Shown: piece after piece, positions 1 to 7,754 of the stretch
Layout of the letters: each line of letters starts with the position of its first letter
How positions within the stretch are numbered: the stretch's first letter is position 1
Assembly (NCBI GenBank): GCA_030619985.1
Contig: JAUXAI010000003.1
Coordinates: 1-62,354, forward strand
Reading direction: 5' to 3'
DNA from: a bacterium
GTDB taxonomy: Bacteria; UBP18; UBA7526
Length of the DNA: 62,354 nt
Program-made: the position numbers and the translations under genes
Notes under the pieces: generated by a model
Told to the model about the DNA's origin: nothing
Databases searched by the model: none
Seen by the model: only the letters and a program-made list of their open reading frames with translations

Positions 1-560
1 AGCCCCTTTTCCGCCAAATGGCAGATGATATGGCCTATGGTAATATGTACTTCCTGAATCCGAGGAACATCGTCTGAGGGGACAACCAAGGGAAGATCTA
101 CTAAGTTCTTTAATTTCCCTCCCCCCTTTCCTATAAAGCCAATGGTTCTCATCCCAAGTTCTTTTGCCTTCTTCACCCCCTCCAGAATATTGGGTGAATT
201 CCCACTGGTTGAAATGGCGATGGCGACGTCTCCCTTCTTGGCCCAAGTCTCAATCTGCCGAGAAAAGATAGTCTCAAAGCCCTTATCATTCGCTTGGGCG
301 GTTACTAAGGATGAGTTGGTAGAGAGAGCTAAAGCAGGAAGAGCTTTTCTTTCTTTCTTAAATCTACAGACGAGTTCTGTGGCAATATGCTGGGCATCTG
401 CAGCAGAGCCTCCGTTGCCAAAGAGGAGAACTTTTCCTCCAGATCTGAAGGTCTCCATCACCCACTTGCTAGCCTCTGCTATTCTTTCTGCCAGTTCTTT
501 AGCAACTAATCTCTTTATTCTGGCACTCTCCTCCAATTCTCTTATCACTATTTCCCTCAT
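1..560 (-). CDS. gmhA: Sedoheptulose-7-phosphate isomerase GmhA (3' end cut by window)
   Basis: Isomerises sedoheptulose 7-phosphate to D-glycero-D-manno-heptose 7-phosphate, the first step of LPS heptose synthesis, in the cytoplasm. Reading back from the ATG at 558-560 gives 186 open codons to the window edge; the family is about 190-200 residues, so only the last few are missing. Visible SIS-domain motifs are FGNGGSAADAQHIATE (about residues 48-63) with the phosphate-binding Ser, and ISTSGNSPNILEG (about 116-128). The invariant His of the C-terminal EVHITIGH segment is present. A -10-like TATACT lies at 618-623 on the minus strand without a good -35. Its partner gmhB sits at 3310-3879 in the same cluster. 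Confidence 0.93.
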   Translation of the reverse strand, partial: MREIVIRELEESARIKRLVAKELAERIAEASKWVMETFRSGGKVLLFGNGGSAADAQHIATELVCRFKKERKALPALALSTNSSLVTAQANDKGFETIFSRQIETWAKKGDVAIAISTSGNSPNILEGVKKAKELGMRTIGFIGKGGGKLKNLVDLPLVVPSDDVPRIQEVHITIGHIICHLAEKG

Positions 561-645
561 TCCTTTCCCACTTTCCCACTTTCTCACTTTCTCACTCCCC
601 TACTTTTTACTGGAAATAGTATATCACACTTTTAGAATTTTTTCT

Positions 646-763
646 ACCCCACACCTTTCTAATATTCACCCAGCACCTTTTACTTGGAAGTATCCTTCTG
701 TAACAGAAAGGTGCTGGGTTCATTTTTTACCTTACTACTTTGAATAGATAAAAGGTGCGGGGT
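646..763. repeat. Nested double palindrome (REP-like) at the 3' end of the DUF3108 gene
   Basis: Two concentric inverted repeats are visible. The inner arms are 668-680 and 707-719 (13/13 complementary, core accCAGCAcc type). The outer arms are 646-658 and 751-763 (12/13). All four arms share the pattern aaaggtgYNgggt. The right half lies inside the DUF3108 reading frame and encodes its last residues. No T-tract follows, so I do not call it a terminator. Confidence 0.75.
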
Positions 764-1501
764 CCACTCTATCAAGACTGCCCGGGCAGAAAAGATCCCC
801 GCCCGGGAGACCTTGGCCAGAAGAAGAATCTTCTCTGTGGTAGAGAGCCAAGCAGTAGCCTGTCCCTTCCTCTTCGTTTCACCTTCAAGCGTCAGACTCT
901 GAGGAACGAGGATGAAGGCTTGATGATGACCATCCTTAGTATGAATACGCTCCTCTCCTTTAACTTTGAGAGTGAGAAGATAGTTATGCCTTCCACAGTT
1001 TATGGGAACCTGGATCACCTCATCAGTCTTAAGGTTTAGAGTGCGCAGGTAATAGTAAACCGATACTGAATCCTGGACCCTGGGAGGTATCTTTATCTCT
1101 TTCCCTTTGCGATAGGCAATATGCCTCTCCTGATTATAGATAATGACTTCATCCTTCCTATACTTCCCCTCCTCAAGGTGGGCTTCATACCGGTGAGGAT
1201 AGAACTCTTTTGTATCCAGATAGGTCTCCAGCCTATCGTTTATTCTATAGAAGAGGCTGAAAAAGGGAGTGGTCTGGGCAATAACCACTATGTGATATAC
1301 CTCATGCCCATCAAGATCTATTATTTCCTTTATCTCTAAAGTGACATAACCAGCAGTAACACCGAAGGCTTTTATGGCAAAGACCATCCTCTCCCCCACT
1401 TCAAAGGGAGGATTTGATTTGGTCGGTTCTGAAAAAAGATTTACTGGTTTTAATAAAGTAAGAAGTAAAATTAGAACGAATATAGTTTTCTTCTTATTCA
1501 T
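680..1501 (-). CDS. DUF3108 secreted/periplasmic protein
   Basis: Family of unknown function, usually exported, often found near envelope genes. I place the start at the ATG at 1499-1501, which begins MNKKKTIFVLILLLTLL, a typical signal peptide; the frame stays open further upstream to 1624 but that part reads through the ATTCGCG repeat and is not credible. The mature part starts around FEVGERMVFAIKAFGV, a characteristic DUF3108 N-terminus, and runs through beta-rich sequence (VYYYLRTLNLK, VPINCGRHNYLL). The final ~28 residues after RAVLIEW come from the nested palindrome at 646-763 and are probably not native to the family. Predicted length 273 residues. No good Shine-Dalgarno precedes the chosen ATG. 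Confidence 0.8.
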   Translation of the reverse strand: MNKKKTIFVLILLLTLLKPVNLFSEPTKSNPPFEVGERMVFAIKAFGVTAGYVTLEIKEIIDLDGHEVYHIVVIAQTTPFFSLFYRINDRLETYLDTKEFYPHRYEAHLEEGKYRKDEVIIYNQERHIAYRKGKEIKIPPRVQDSVSVYYYLRTLNLKTDEVIQVPINCGRHNYLLTLKVKGEERIHTKDGHHQAFILVPQSLTLEGETKRKGQATAWLSTTEKILLLAKVSRAGIFSARAVLIEWTPHLLSIQSSKVKNEPSTFLLQKDTSK

Positions 1502-1505
1502 CTTT

Positions 1506-1600
1506 ATTCGCGATGATTCGCGTTCCTCTTTATATTCGCGATAATTCGCGTTTTCTTTATTCGCGACTATTCGCATCTTCTCTATTCGCGATGATTCGCG
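1506..1600. repeat. Array of paired ATTCGCG words, ~25-bp period
   Basis: Eight copies of attcgcg (one ends in a) occur as four pairs starting at 1506/1516, 1534/1544, 1559/1569 and 1584/1594. Members of a pair are 10 bases apart and pairs are 25-28 bases apart. The array spans the junction of the heptosyltransferase 3' end and the DUF3108 5' end. The same words recur at about 31012-31055, 42928-43080, 47275-47340, 53521-53575 and 55431-55558. Confidence 0.85.
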
Positions 1601-2579
1601 TCTTAACTGCAGAAAAAACCTCATCCACAGTTATTAACTTCATACAATCGAGCCTCTTACATTTATGTCTCCAGCATCCCCGACAGGGCAGATCCTTCTC
1701 AATAACTGTATGCCCTTCTCCATAGGGTCCGTTCCTCACAGAGTCTGTTGGCCCGATGAGAGCCACCGTAGGAATATTCAGGGCACAAGCAATATGCAGA
1801 GGTCCCGTTTCTCCCCCAATAAATAATCTACATTTGGAGATAAGGCAGGCAAGTTCTTTTAGGTTCGTCTTGCAAGAAATGATGGGTCTATTCTCTGTTA
1901 TCTTTGCTATTCTATCGATAGAATTTTTATCCCCGGCCCCCCAAAGAAGGATTGCTTTGACTTTTAACTCTTCTATTAGTCGATCCACTAATTCTGCCCA
2001 TCTCTCCTCTGGCCAGAGCTTGGAGGGCCAGCTGGCCCCCGGATGCAGGGCAATTAAGAGATCGCTTGAGGTAATTCCCTTCTCCCTTAAAAAATTAGTG
2101 ATATATTCTCTATTTTCGTGGGATACGGGAATGATAAATTCTTTCTTCTTAACCTCTATCCCTAAAGGGCGAAGGAGGCTTAGGTTCTTATCGATGACGT
2201 GTCTATCCTCTTCTCCTGGAGTAACTCTTTGGTTGAGGAATAGGCGGCTCAACTCTCGACTATTTGCTCTACTGAAGCCGAGCCTCACCTCAGCACCGCT
2301 TACGAAGGTCAAGAAGCCACTTCTAAAAAGACCCTGCAGATCGATAGCTAGATCAAAGTTTAATGAGCGTAGCTTTTTAGCTGTCTTTCTAGGCCCTTCA
2401 TAGCTAATGACCTCATCCAAATGGGGATGGTTGATAATGATATTGGCTATCTGCTTCTTCACTACCCAGGCAATGTAACTTTTAGGAAATTTCTTTCTTA
2501 GGGCACTTAAGACTGGTAGGGTATGAACTACATCCCCAATGGAACTAAGCTTAACAATTAAAATTCTCTTGAAATCCAT
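1557..2579 (-). CDS. GT9 heptosyltransferase (WaaC/WaaF-like)
   Basis: Transfers an ADP-heptose-type sugar in LPS inner-core assembly at the cytoplasmic face of the inner membrane. The GT9 N-terminal signature ILIVKLSSIGDVVHTLP is at about residues 6-22, HPGASWPSKLWPEERW at about 179-194, and the nucleotide-binding region FIGGETGPLHIACALNIPTV followed by GPTDSVRNGPYG at about 255-290; the latter wording is closest to heptosyltransferase I. A Cys-rich segment CRGCWRHKCKRLDC follows. 340 residues, normal for the family. The last ~15 residues (ending NSRE) and the stop codon are encoded by the ATTCGCG array, so the native C-terminus has been extended or replaced by repeat sequence. Confidence 0.88.
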   Translation of the reverse strand: MDFKRILIVKLSSIGDVVHTLPVLSALRKKFPKSYIAWVVKKQIANIIINHPHLDEVISYEGPRKTAKKLRSLNFDLAIDLQGLFRSGFLTFVSGAEVRLGFSRANSRELSRLFLNQRVTPGEEDRHVIDKNLSLLRPLGIEVKKKEFIIPVSHENREYITNFLREKGITSSDLLIALHPGASWPSKLWPEERWAELVDRLIEELKVKAILLWGAGDKNSIDRIAKITENRPIISCKTNLKELACLISKCRLFIGGETGPLHIACALNIPTVALIGPTDSVRNGPYGEGHTVIEKDLPCRGCWRHKCKRLDCMKLITVDEVFSAVKTRIIANREDANSRE

Positions 2580-2585
2580 ATTTCA

Positions 2586-2832
2586 ACCTCAGTAACCAGT
2601 AACCAGTGAACAGTAACTAGAAGAATTAAATTCTAAATCTGTAATAGCCGATAACCAAGAAACAAACATTAAACATTAAACATTAAACAATAACCAATAA
2701 TCAATCATCAATAATCAAACTATTTGGGTATTGAAATTTGGATACTGGGATTTGTTTGGTCATTGTATCTTGTATCTTGGTGTTTGATTATTAGAATTCA
2801 GGACTGTAAACTGTAAACTGGTTACTGTAAAC
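2586..2832. repeat. Degenerate heptamer-repeat spacer
   Basis: The 258-bp gap between the heptosyltransferase start and the next gene contains no gene. It is built from 7-base words in succession: cagtaac-type at 2590-2620, aacatta (three perfect units then drifting units) at about 2676-2730, and ctgtaaa/ctggtta words at 2800-2832. The same words recur at 33305-33714, 43441-43500 and 59020-59107. Confidence 0.8.
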
Positions 2833-2837
2833 TTCTT

Positions 2838-3101
2838 TTACTTTCTATATTCTGGCAGGTTATACATCTTAAACTGCTTATAAACTTTTAATTTCTTCTT
2901 TCCAGAAAGAATATCCTTGAATAATTCATCAAGTTCTTTTACTAAGTCGTTTCTCTGCCTCTTTAATATCAAAAGTTTCTTTTTACATTCTTCGATATGC
3001 TTTTTAGAAACATCCTTTCTCTTCGTCTCTTCCTCCATATGGAAGCATTTCTGTTCAAAGATACTTATCTTATCCACTAAACTTCCGATGGTTTCAGCCA
3101 T
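2838..3101 (-). CDS. Small helical protein, possibly DUF4254-like (paralogue of next gene)
   Basis: 87 residues, no signal peptide or membrane segment; predominantly charged and helical, probably coiled coil (EECKKKLLILKRQRNDLVKE). The start ATG (3101) overlaps the stop of the upstream gene as TAATG, indicating translational coupling. The N-terminus ETIGSLVDKISIFEQKC.HMEEE and the LKRQRNDLVKELDE motif match the pattern of the neighbouring protein ([31 protein letters not shown]), so the two are paralogues. The opening resembles DUF4254 proteins (LIDKLSIVNLKIWH-type), but that assignment is from memory of the family and uncertain. Function unknown; lies between gmhB and a heptosyltransferase. 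Confidence 0.65.
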   Translation of the reverse strand: MAETIGSLVDKISIFEQKCFHMEEETKRKDVSKKHIEECKKKLLILKRQRNDLVKELDELFKDILSGKKKLKVYKQFKMYNLPEYRK

Positions 3102-3307
3102 TATTGCTTTCCCTTTTTACTCAAGGCAATAGCACATTCATCAATGGCTTCAATGAGATCGTTCCTTCTTTGATTCAATCTATCGATCCTCCTCTTTGCC
3201 TGAGCAACAACTTTGTCATCTTTACTTCTCGCCTTATCCTCCTCATGCCATAGAGCAATATTGACCTTAGCCAATTCATTCACTAACTGAGCAAATGTCT
3301 TCTTCAT
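3101..3307 (-). CDS. Small helical protein, possibly DUF4254-like
   Basis: 68 residues from the ATG at 3305-3307, chosen because GGAG lies 8 bases upstream; a longer open frame to 3334 overlaps gmhB. It sits two bases after the gmhB stop and overlaps the following gene by TAATG, so gmhB and the two small genes form a tight unit. Sequence is charged and helical with [20 protein letters not shown] at the N-terminus and [19 protein letters not shown] in the middle; it is a paralogue of the downstream 87-residue protein. No catalytic motif is visible. Function unknown. Confidence 0.65.
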   Translation of the reverse strand: MKKTFAQLVNELAKVNIALWHEEDKARSKDDKVVAQAKRRIDRLNQRRNDLIEAIDECAIALSKKGKQ

Positions 3308-3309
3308 CT

Positions 3310-3879
3310 TTATCTCTCCTTCATCAAAACCCATTCTACTGCGTGATATAAATCTTCAGCAGTATGATCTGGATTTATTCCTTTATTTTTACTTCTCCTT
3401 CCATAGCCAGTTAAGACTAATATTCCCTTTACCCATACATTCTGGGCCAACCTTATATCATCTACCTTATCTCCAATAACATAGCACCTCTTCAAATCTA
3501 AATTAAATCTTCTCGCTGCTTTTAAGAGCATCCCGGGTTTGGGCTTCCGGCAATTACAGTTCTTCTTATATTGGGGAGAACCAAACTTGGGATGGTGGGG
3601 GCAGTAATAAATTTCATCCAGATGTGCCCCTTCTTTTTTAAGAAGCCTTTTTAATTTGCTATGTATTTTCTTAACTGCTTCTTCAGTAAAATAGCCTCGT
3701 GCCACTCCTGATTGATTAGAAATCACAATGGTCAGAATTCTTTTTTTGTTCAACAGTCTTATTGCTTCTCCAGAGTAAGAAATAAGCCTAAGTTTCTTGG
3801 CATCCTTCAGATAGCCCATCTCTTCTGTAATGGTGCCATCCCGATCCATAAAGACTGCTATTCTATTTCCCTTTGCCAA
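3310..3879 (-). CDS. gmhB: D-glycero-D-manno-heptose 1,7-bisphosphate phosphatase (HAD)
   Basis: Removes the 7-phosphate from heptose bisphosphate during ADP-heptose synthesis. The HAD nucleophile motif FMDRDGTI is at residues 9-16, motif [10 protein letters not shown] at about 51-58, the GmhB-specific zinc loop CPHHP...[11 protein letters not shown] at about 92-118, and the acidic motif [10 protein letters not shown] at about 135-144. 189 residues is usual. It overlaps the 3' end of the CgeB-like gene by 17 bases and sits 2.7 kb from gmhA. Confidence 0.92.
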   Translation of the reverse strand: MAKGNRIAVFMDRDGTITEEMGYLKDAKKLRLISYSGEAIRLLNKKRILTIVISNQSGVARGYFTEEAVKKIHSKLKRLLKKEGAHLDEIYYCPHHPKFGSPQYKKNCNCRKPKPGMLLKAARRFNLDLKRCYVIGDKVDDIRLAQNVWVKGILVLTGYGRRSKNKGINPDHTAEDLYHAVEWVLMKER

Positions 3880-4834
3880 TTAATTCTCCTAAAATCTTAA
3901 TCATCTTTTCCATAGAGTGACGCCAGGTATAATGGGCATAGACCCATTCCTGGCCCGCCCGGGCAATTCTCTCTCGCTCCTCTGGTTTATCCAGATAATA
4001 TTTAACGAGATCGATACACTCCTGATATCTATTGGACCAGGGATATTTCTTTCTTGTATTATACCAGACAAGATGCTTTCTGTTAGTAAACCATCTCTCT
4101 AACCGAGGAGTATAAGAAGTAATATGGAATCCCCGGCAGGCTAAGGTTAAAAAAGTTCGATCAGAAAAGTAGTCCGGAATAGTATTATTATCATTTAATC
4201 CTAAGACAATCTTAGCGCTGGAGCAGACCTTGGCGAACTCCTCAGGCTCTACCCATTCCTTCTGAACCGGAAAGCCTTTCGGCCAATCTCTTCCCCAGAT
4301 CTTCAAATTAAAACCAGCCTTCATAACCTTTTTTAAAAGATTTTCTCTTCCTGCTTTACCTACTCCAATAAAAGCTACTTCACATTGATACTCTGAAAAA
4401 TCTGAAGGAAGATATCTGTGAACCTCTGCATCACATCCCTCCCAGAGATGAAAGACATTCTTGACTCCTAAACGTTTATACTTTTTAATTAATCCTCCAG
4501 CGGTAAGGAAGAAGGAATCAGAAGCCTTTGCTAAGCGTACTATCCATCTCTTAATTGGAGAGTCCATATAACGAAAGGAAACATGACAGATTTTCTTAAT
4601 TTCCTCTAATGTCTCAGGGAAAATTCCATCCCCTTTCAACAATAAGAAAACATCCGGTTTCTTCTCTTTTGTTAGATTAATCATCTCTTCTTGTAACCTT
4701 TCATCGCCATATTTCTCCCGCTCCTTACGATAATCAAAGGGCACTATTTCTTGCCCTAATTTCTCCAAAGTCTTCTTCATAAAAGAGACGGTAGAAGAAG
4801 GTTTATCTAAAGGACCGGCCAAGATAATCTTCAT
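3863..4834 (-). CDS. CgeB-like glycosyltransferase family protein
   Basis: Resembles the CgeB/DUF3880 plus Glyco_trans_1_2 family: IILAGPLDKPSSTVSFMKK at the N-terminus, KKPDVFLLLKGDGIFPETL near residue 70, and a C-terminal segment DYFSDRTFLTLACRGFHIT (about 230) and LVWYNTRKKYPWSNRYQE typical of that family. I use the ATG at 4832-4834 (MKIILAG); the frame extends to 4876 but the extra codons read through the hairpin at 4845-4867. No clear Shine-Dalgarno. 323 residues. Probably adds a sugar to the surface glycan; donor and acceptor unknown. Confidence 0.75.
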   Translation of the reverse strand: MKIILAGPLDKPSSTVSFMKKTLEKLGQEIVPFDYRKEREKYGDERLQEEMINLTKEKKPDVFLLLKGDGIFPETLEEIKKICHVSFRYMDSPIKRWIVRLAKASDSFFLTAGGLIKKYKRLGVKNVFHLWEGCDAEVHRYLPSDFSEYQCEVAFIGVGKAGRENLLKKVMKAGFNLKIWGRDWPKGFPVQKEWVEPEEFAKVCSSAKIVLGLNDNNTIPDYFSDRTFLTLACRGFHITSYTPRLERWFTNRKHLVWYNTRKKYPWSNRYQECIDLVKYYLDKPEERERIARAGQEWVYAHYTWRHSMEKMIKILGELIGKGK

Positions 4835-4844
4835 TTTACATTTT

Positions 4845-4867
4845 GCCTGTCTGCCGACGAGGCAGGC
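4845..4867. repeat. GCC-TGCC hairpin repeat
   Basis: Imperfect hairpin upstream of the CgeB-like gene: tgcc (4852-4855) pairs with ggca (4861-4864) around a gacga loop, and gcc (4845-4847) with ggc (4865-4867) across a 4-base bulge. It is embedded in repeat words of the tttgcattgata type at 4868-4900. Confidence 0.6.
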
Positions 4868-4893
4868 ACTTTGCATTGATAATTTTGCATTGA

Positions 4894-6006
4894 CTATTTA
4901 TCATAGTATTCCCTGGTTACTTGTTCATAGACCTTCATAGTTTCATCAGCCATCTTCTTCCAACTAAACAGTTTTGCCCTTTCCAGACCTTTTTTAATAT
5001 ACTCTTCCCTTAGTTTATCATCTTCTAACATTTTGGCTATTTTCTCAAAGATATCATCTTCATCCTGAGGATCAAAGTATAATCCAGCATTCCCGACCAC
5101 TTCAGGAAAAGCACTAGTCTGAGAAGTAACCACTGGACAGCCACTGGCCATAGCCTCTAAATTAGGTAATCCGAATCCTCCCAATAAATCAGTACAGATA
5201 TAGATATCTGCCGCATTATAATAGAGGTTGAAGTAATCTTCTATAAATCCTACTCTCAGCACCTCATCATTCAGTCTTAACTCATCTATTAACTTAGTTA
5301 TAGAATCTGAGGTCAGTCCCACCCTGATAAGCATAAGGTCTTTGAATCTTTTCTGTAAGCGATGAAATACTCTGATTAACCTCTCTATATTCTTATTCTC
5401 GTTTTCCGTGCCCACGTTAAGTAAAATTTTTTTATCTAGTGGTAAATTTAAGGCTTTCCTTGCTTCTTCCTTATTTCTCCTTCTATATATTTCGTGATTA
5501 ACCCCAAGGTAAATGACTTTTATCTTTTCTGGATCAATATCTAATATCTCAATCAAATCCTTTCTTGTGCTCTGGGAGATAGCGATAATATGCTCTGCTT
5601 CCCTAAGGAATTGAAAAGACCTTCTTACTGTCTCAAGATGGGTACCAGAATAGAGACCGCCCTTTAAAGGAACAAGGTCTATGGCCGTCGCTATCGCTGG
5701 CCTTCTATATCTAATAAGGCTCAAGAAGACATGGCTTTGAAAATGAGAGAGGTCATATTTCGGTATCTTGCAAAGTAACTGTCTGTCCCTCAAGTGCTTG
5801 GTGCGATAGGTTATTATTCTTGTAGGAGGAATATCCCATCTGATCCTGCGGCTCTCCCTGAGCCGAATACACATCACCTCTTCTATATTATTCAAATTAT
5901 CCTTTAAATTCCAGAATAACTCCCGGGCAATAACTCCTCCAGGACATCCCGGAGGTCCATCCCTGATAATTCCAATCTTCAAGTCTCTCATTGATAGCGA
6001 GTCCAC
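4894..6006 (-). CDS. GT4-family glycosyltransferase
   Basis: GT-B enzyme of the surface polysaccharide cluster. Features: IIAISQSTRKDLIEIL at about residues 137-152 (boundary of the two Rossmann domains), VIYLGVNHEIYRRR, then the donor-binding half with LLNVGTENENKNIERLI (about 196) and GGFGLPNLEAMASGCPVVTS (about 282-301) containing the conserved Glu of the E-x7-E region. A GTG start at 6006 is used because GGAG lies 7 bases upstream; an internal ATG at 5991 is the alternative. 370 residues. Donor sugar cannot be told. Confidence 0.85.
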   Translation of the reverse strand: MDSLSMRDLKIGIIRDGPPGCPGGVIARELFWNLKDNLNNIEEVMCIRLRESRRIRWDIPPTRIITYRTKHLRDRQLLCKIPKYDLSHFQSHVFLSLIRYRRPAIATAIDLVPLKGGLYSGTHLETVRRSFQFLREAEHIIAISQSTRKDLIEILDIDPEKIKVIYLGVNHEIYRRRNKEEARKALNLPLDKKILLNVGTENENKNIERLIRVFHRLQKRFKDLMLIRVGLTSDSITKLIDELRLNDEVLRVGFIEDYFNLYYNAADIYICTDLLGGFGLPNLEAMASGCPVVTSQTSAFPEVVGNAGLYFDPQDEDDIFEKIAKMLEDDKLREEYIKKGLERAKLFSWKKMADETMKVYEQVTREYYDK

Positions 6007-6064
6007 TCACCCACTCCTTTTGTTCTCAATTAGTCCTTTAACTTCTGTTAATTTTTGTCTATTG

Positions 6065-6667
6065 TTATCCTAATGCCTGTAATGTGCGGAAGATATGATG
6101 GGCTTCTGGAGAAATAGATATTATTCTTCCGCAAGCTTTACAACGCATCGAAATAGCGTTTTTCTTCTCTTGATGGAGAAATAGTTTTTGGCCACAGATA
6201 CAGATAAATCCCTTGAGCCGAGCCGGATTTCCCATCACTAATCCGTGAGCTGGAATATCTTCGGTGACTACCGCTCCTGCTCCTATCATGGCATACTCAT
6301 TAATAGTAACCCCGCAGACTATAGTTGCATTGGCCCCTATTGAAGCACCTCTTTTAACCGTGGTTCCCATAATCTCCCATTTTTCATTAAAGGCTCGAGG
6401 GAAGAGATCGTTGGTAAAGGTTGCATGGGGACCGACTAGGACATTACTCTTAATGACTACCCCTTTATAGACGGAGACCCCATTCTGAATTTTAACATTA
6501 TCGCCTATATGAACATCAACATCGATATAGACCGATTTGCCGATAGTACAGTTATGACCAATAACCGCTCCTTCTCTAATCTGTGCTTGATGCCAAATTT
6601 TAGTATTTTTACCAATCTTGGCCTGGTTCGAGACCTCAGCTGTGGGATGAATATAAATCTCACCCAT
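6065..6667 (-). CDS. Hexapeptide N-acetyltransferase, WbpD/WlbB-like, with C-terminal zinc ribbon
   Basis: Left-handed beta-helix acetyltransferase. The sequence IHPTAEVSNQAKIGKNTKIW and the following [LIV]-G-x4 hexapeptide turns fill residues 5-150, ending in GAGAVVTEDIPAHGLVMGNPAR, as in WbpD (UDP-2-acetamido-3-amino-glucuronate N-acetyltransferase). The C-terminal 40 residues carry CICGQ...CKACGR, a probable zinc ribbon. The ATG at 6667 has GGAGGTG 7 bases upstream and overlaps the end of the epimerase gene by 8 bases. With the 2-epimerase next to it and the DegT gene at 12861 it suggests a diacetamido-uronic acid branch (inference). Confidence 0.85.
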   Translation of the reverse strand: MGEIYIHPTAEVSNQAKIGKNTKIWHQAQIREGAVIGHNCTIGKSVYIDVDVHIGDNVKIQNGVSVYKGVVIKSNVLVGPHATFTNDLFPRAFNEKWEIMGTTVKRGASIGANATIVCGVTINEYAMIGAGAVVTEDIPAHGLVMGNPARLKGFICICGQKLFLHQEKKNAISMRCKACGRIISISPEAHHIFRTLQALG

Positions 6668-7754
6668 CTTTAAACACCTCCTTCATTAGAACATCCAGTA
6701 TTTTCTCTGTAGCGCCGCCTGAGAGCGGACAGGGAATAAAGCGAAGACGTTCTAATTCTGCCTTATCCCGCAATAACTCCTTTATCTTTGAGATTATAGA
6801 TCGATAACTTACCCCTATTAAAAGGTTCTTTCCCACATTTACCAGTTCTTTCCATTCCGTCTCCTTTCTCAATATAAGACAGGGAACATTAAGTAGGGCA
6901 CCCTCTGTCTGTATCCCCCCTGAATCGGTGAGGATGAAGTTCGCCTCACTCATAAGCTTGAGAAAATCTATATATCCTAAAGGAGCAATCAACTTTATTT
7001 GAGGAGCTAAAGAAATACCTACCTTCTTGAGGACGGCTTGGGTGCGGGGATGAATGGGAAAGACTATCGGGGTGAGAATTGAGAGATCGTTTATCGCCTG
7101 AAAAACGTCCTTCAAGATAACTACTTCATCTGTAGTCTCTGCCCGATGTAGGGTTAGTAGAAGATATTTTCCCGATAGCAAAGCTAATTTCTCCAAAATC
7201 CTTGATTTCTGCGCTAGCGCCTTATTGCGTAAGACGGCATCTAGAGAGGTATCACCAACCATCCTTATTCGCTGAGAATCTATTCCCTCCTGCAGCAGAT
7301 TCTCATATGTAATTTTATCAGGAGTAAACAATAGATCAGCACAATGGTCAACCAGAACCCGATTAATCTCCTCCGGGGCATGGCGATTGAAAGAACGGCA
7401 GCCAGACTCTATATGAATAAGTCTAACCCCTAATTTAGAGGCGGCCAGGGCGCCAGCTAAGGTAGAGTTGGTATCTCCTTGGACAATTACCACCTCACTG
7501 CCCGTTTTCCGGATAATCCTCTCAATGCCCATCATCATAGTTCCTGTCTGATAGGCATGGGTGCCAGAACCGACTTCCAAGAGATAATCCGGTTTTCTCA
7601 GATTCAGCTCCTTAAAAAAGACTTTATCCATTTGGAAAGAGTAGTGCTGTCCAGTATGAAGCAGCAAATGATCACATCTCTTATCCAGTAAGGGGACAAG
7701 AGAAGAAAGTTTAATTATCTCTGGCCGTGTCCCAAGAACAGTTAAAACCTTCAA
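6660..7754 (-). CDS. UDP-N-acetylglucosamine 2-epimerase family (WecB/WbpI-like)
   Basis: Interconverts C2 epimers of UDP-HexNAc-type sugars. Family signatures: VLTVLGTRPEIIKL at residues 3-16, HTGQHYSFQMDKVFF at about 33-47, QGDTNSTLAGALAASK at about 92-107, HIESGCRS at about 114-121, TLHRAE at about 201-206, and LTDSGGIQTEGALLNVPCL near 271-289. 364 residues. Because the adjacent gene is WbpD-like, the substrate may be the 2,3-diacetamido-glucuronate nucleotide (WbpI reaction) rather than UDP-GlcNAc; sequence alone does not decide. Starts 4 bases inside the stop of the upstream glycosyltransferase. Confidence 0.9.
   Translation of the reverse strand: MKVLTVLGTRPEIIKLSSLVPLLDKRCDHLLLHTGQHYSFQMDKVFFKELNLRKPDYLLEVGSGTHAYQTGTMMMGIERIIRKTGSEVVIVQGDTNSTLAGALAASKLGVRLIHIESGCRSFNRHAPEEINRVLVDHCADLLFTPDKITYENLLQEGIDSQRIRMVGDTSLDAVLRNKALAQKSRILEKLALLSGKYLLLTLHRAETTDEVVILKDVFQAINDLSILTPIVFPIHPRTQAVLKKVGISLAPQIKLIAPLGYIDFLKLMSEANFILTDSGGIQTEGALLNVPCLILRKETEWKELVNVGKNLLIGVSYRSIISKIKELLRDKAELERLRFIPCPLSGGATEKILDVLMKEVFKDG

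Noticed and set aside
668-719. Intrinsic terminator of the DUF3108 gene
   Set aside because: The stem is followed by gaatatt rather than a T-tract, the loop is 26 bases, and a second concentric pair indicates a repeat element.
142-747. 201-codon plus-strand frame at the left edge
   Set aside because: It is antisense to gmhA, whose translation shows all SIS-domain motifs.
1502-1624. 41-residue N-terminal extension of the DUF3108 protein
   Set aside because: It is a translation of the ATTCGCG array; the signal peptide begins at the ATG at 1499-1501.
2586-2832. CRISPR array
   Set aside because: Repeats are 7 bases, degenerate and contiguous, without spacers of uniform length, and no cas genes are present.
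4835-4876. N-terminal extension of the CgeB-like protein
   Set aside because: It reads through the 4845-4867 hairpin, and family similarity begins at MKIILAG.
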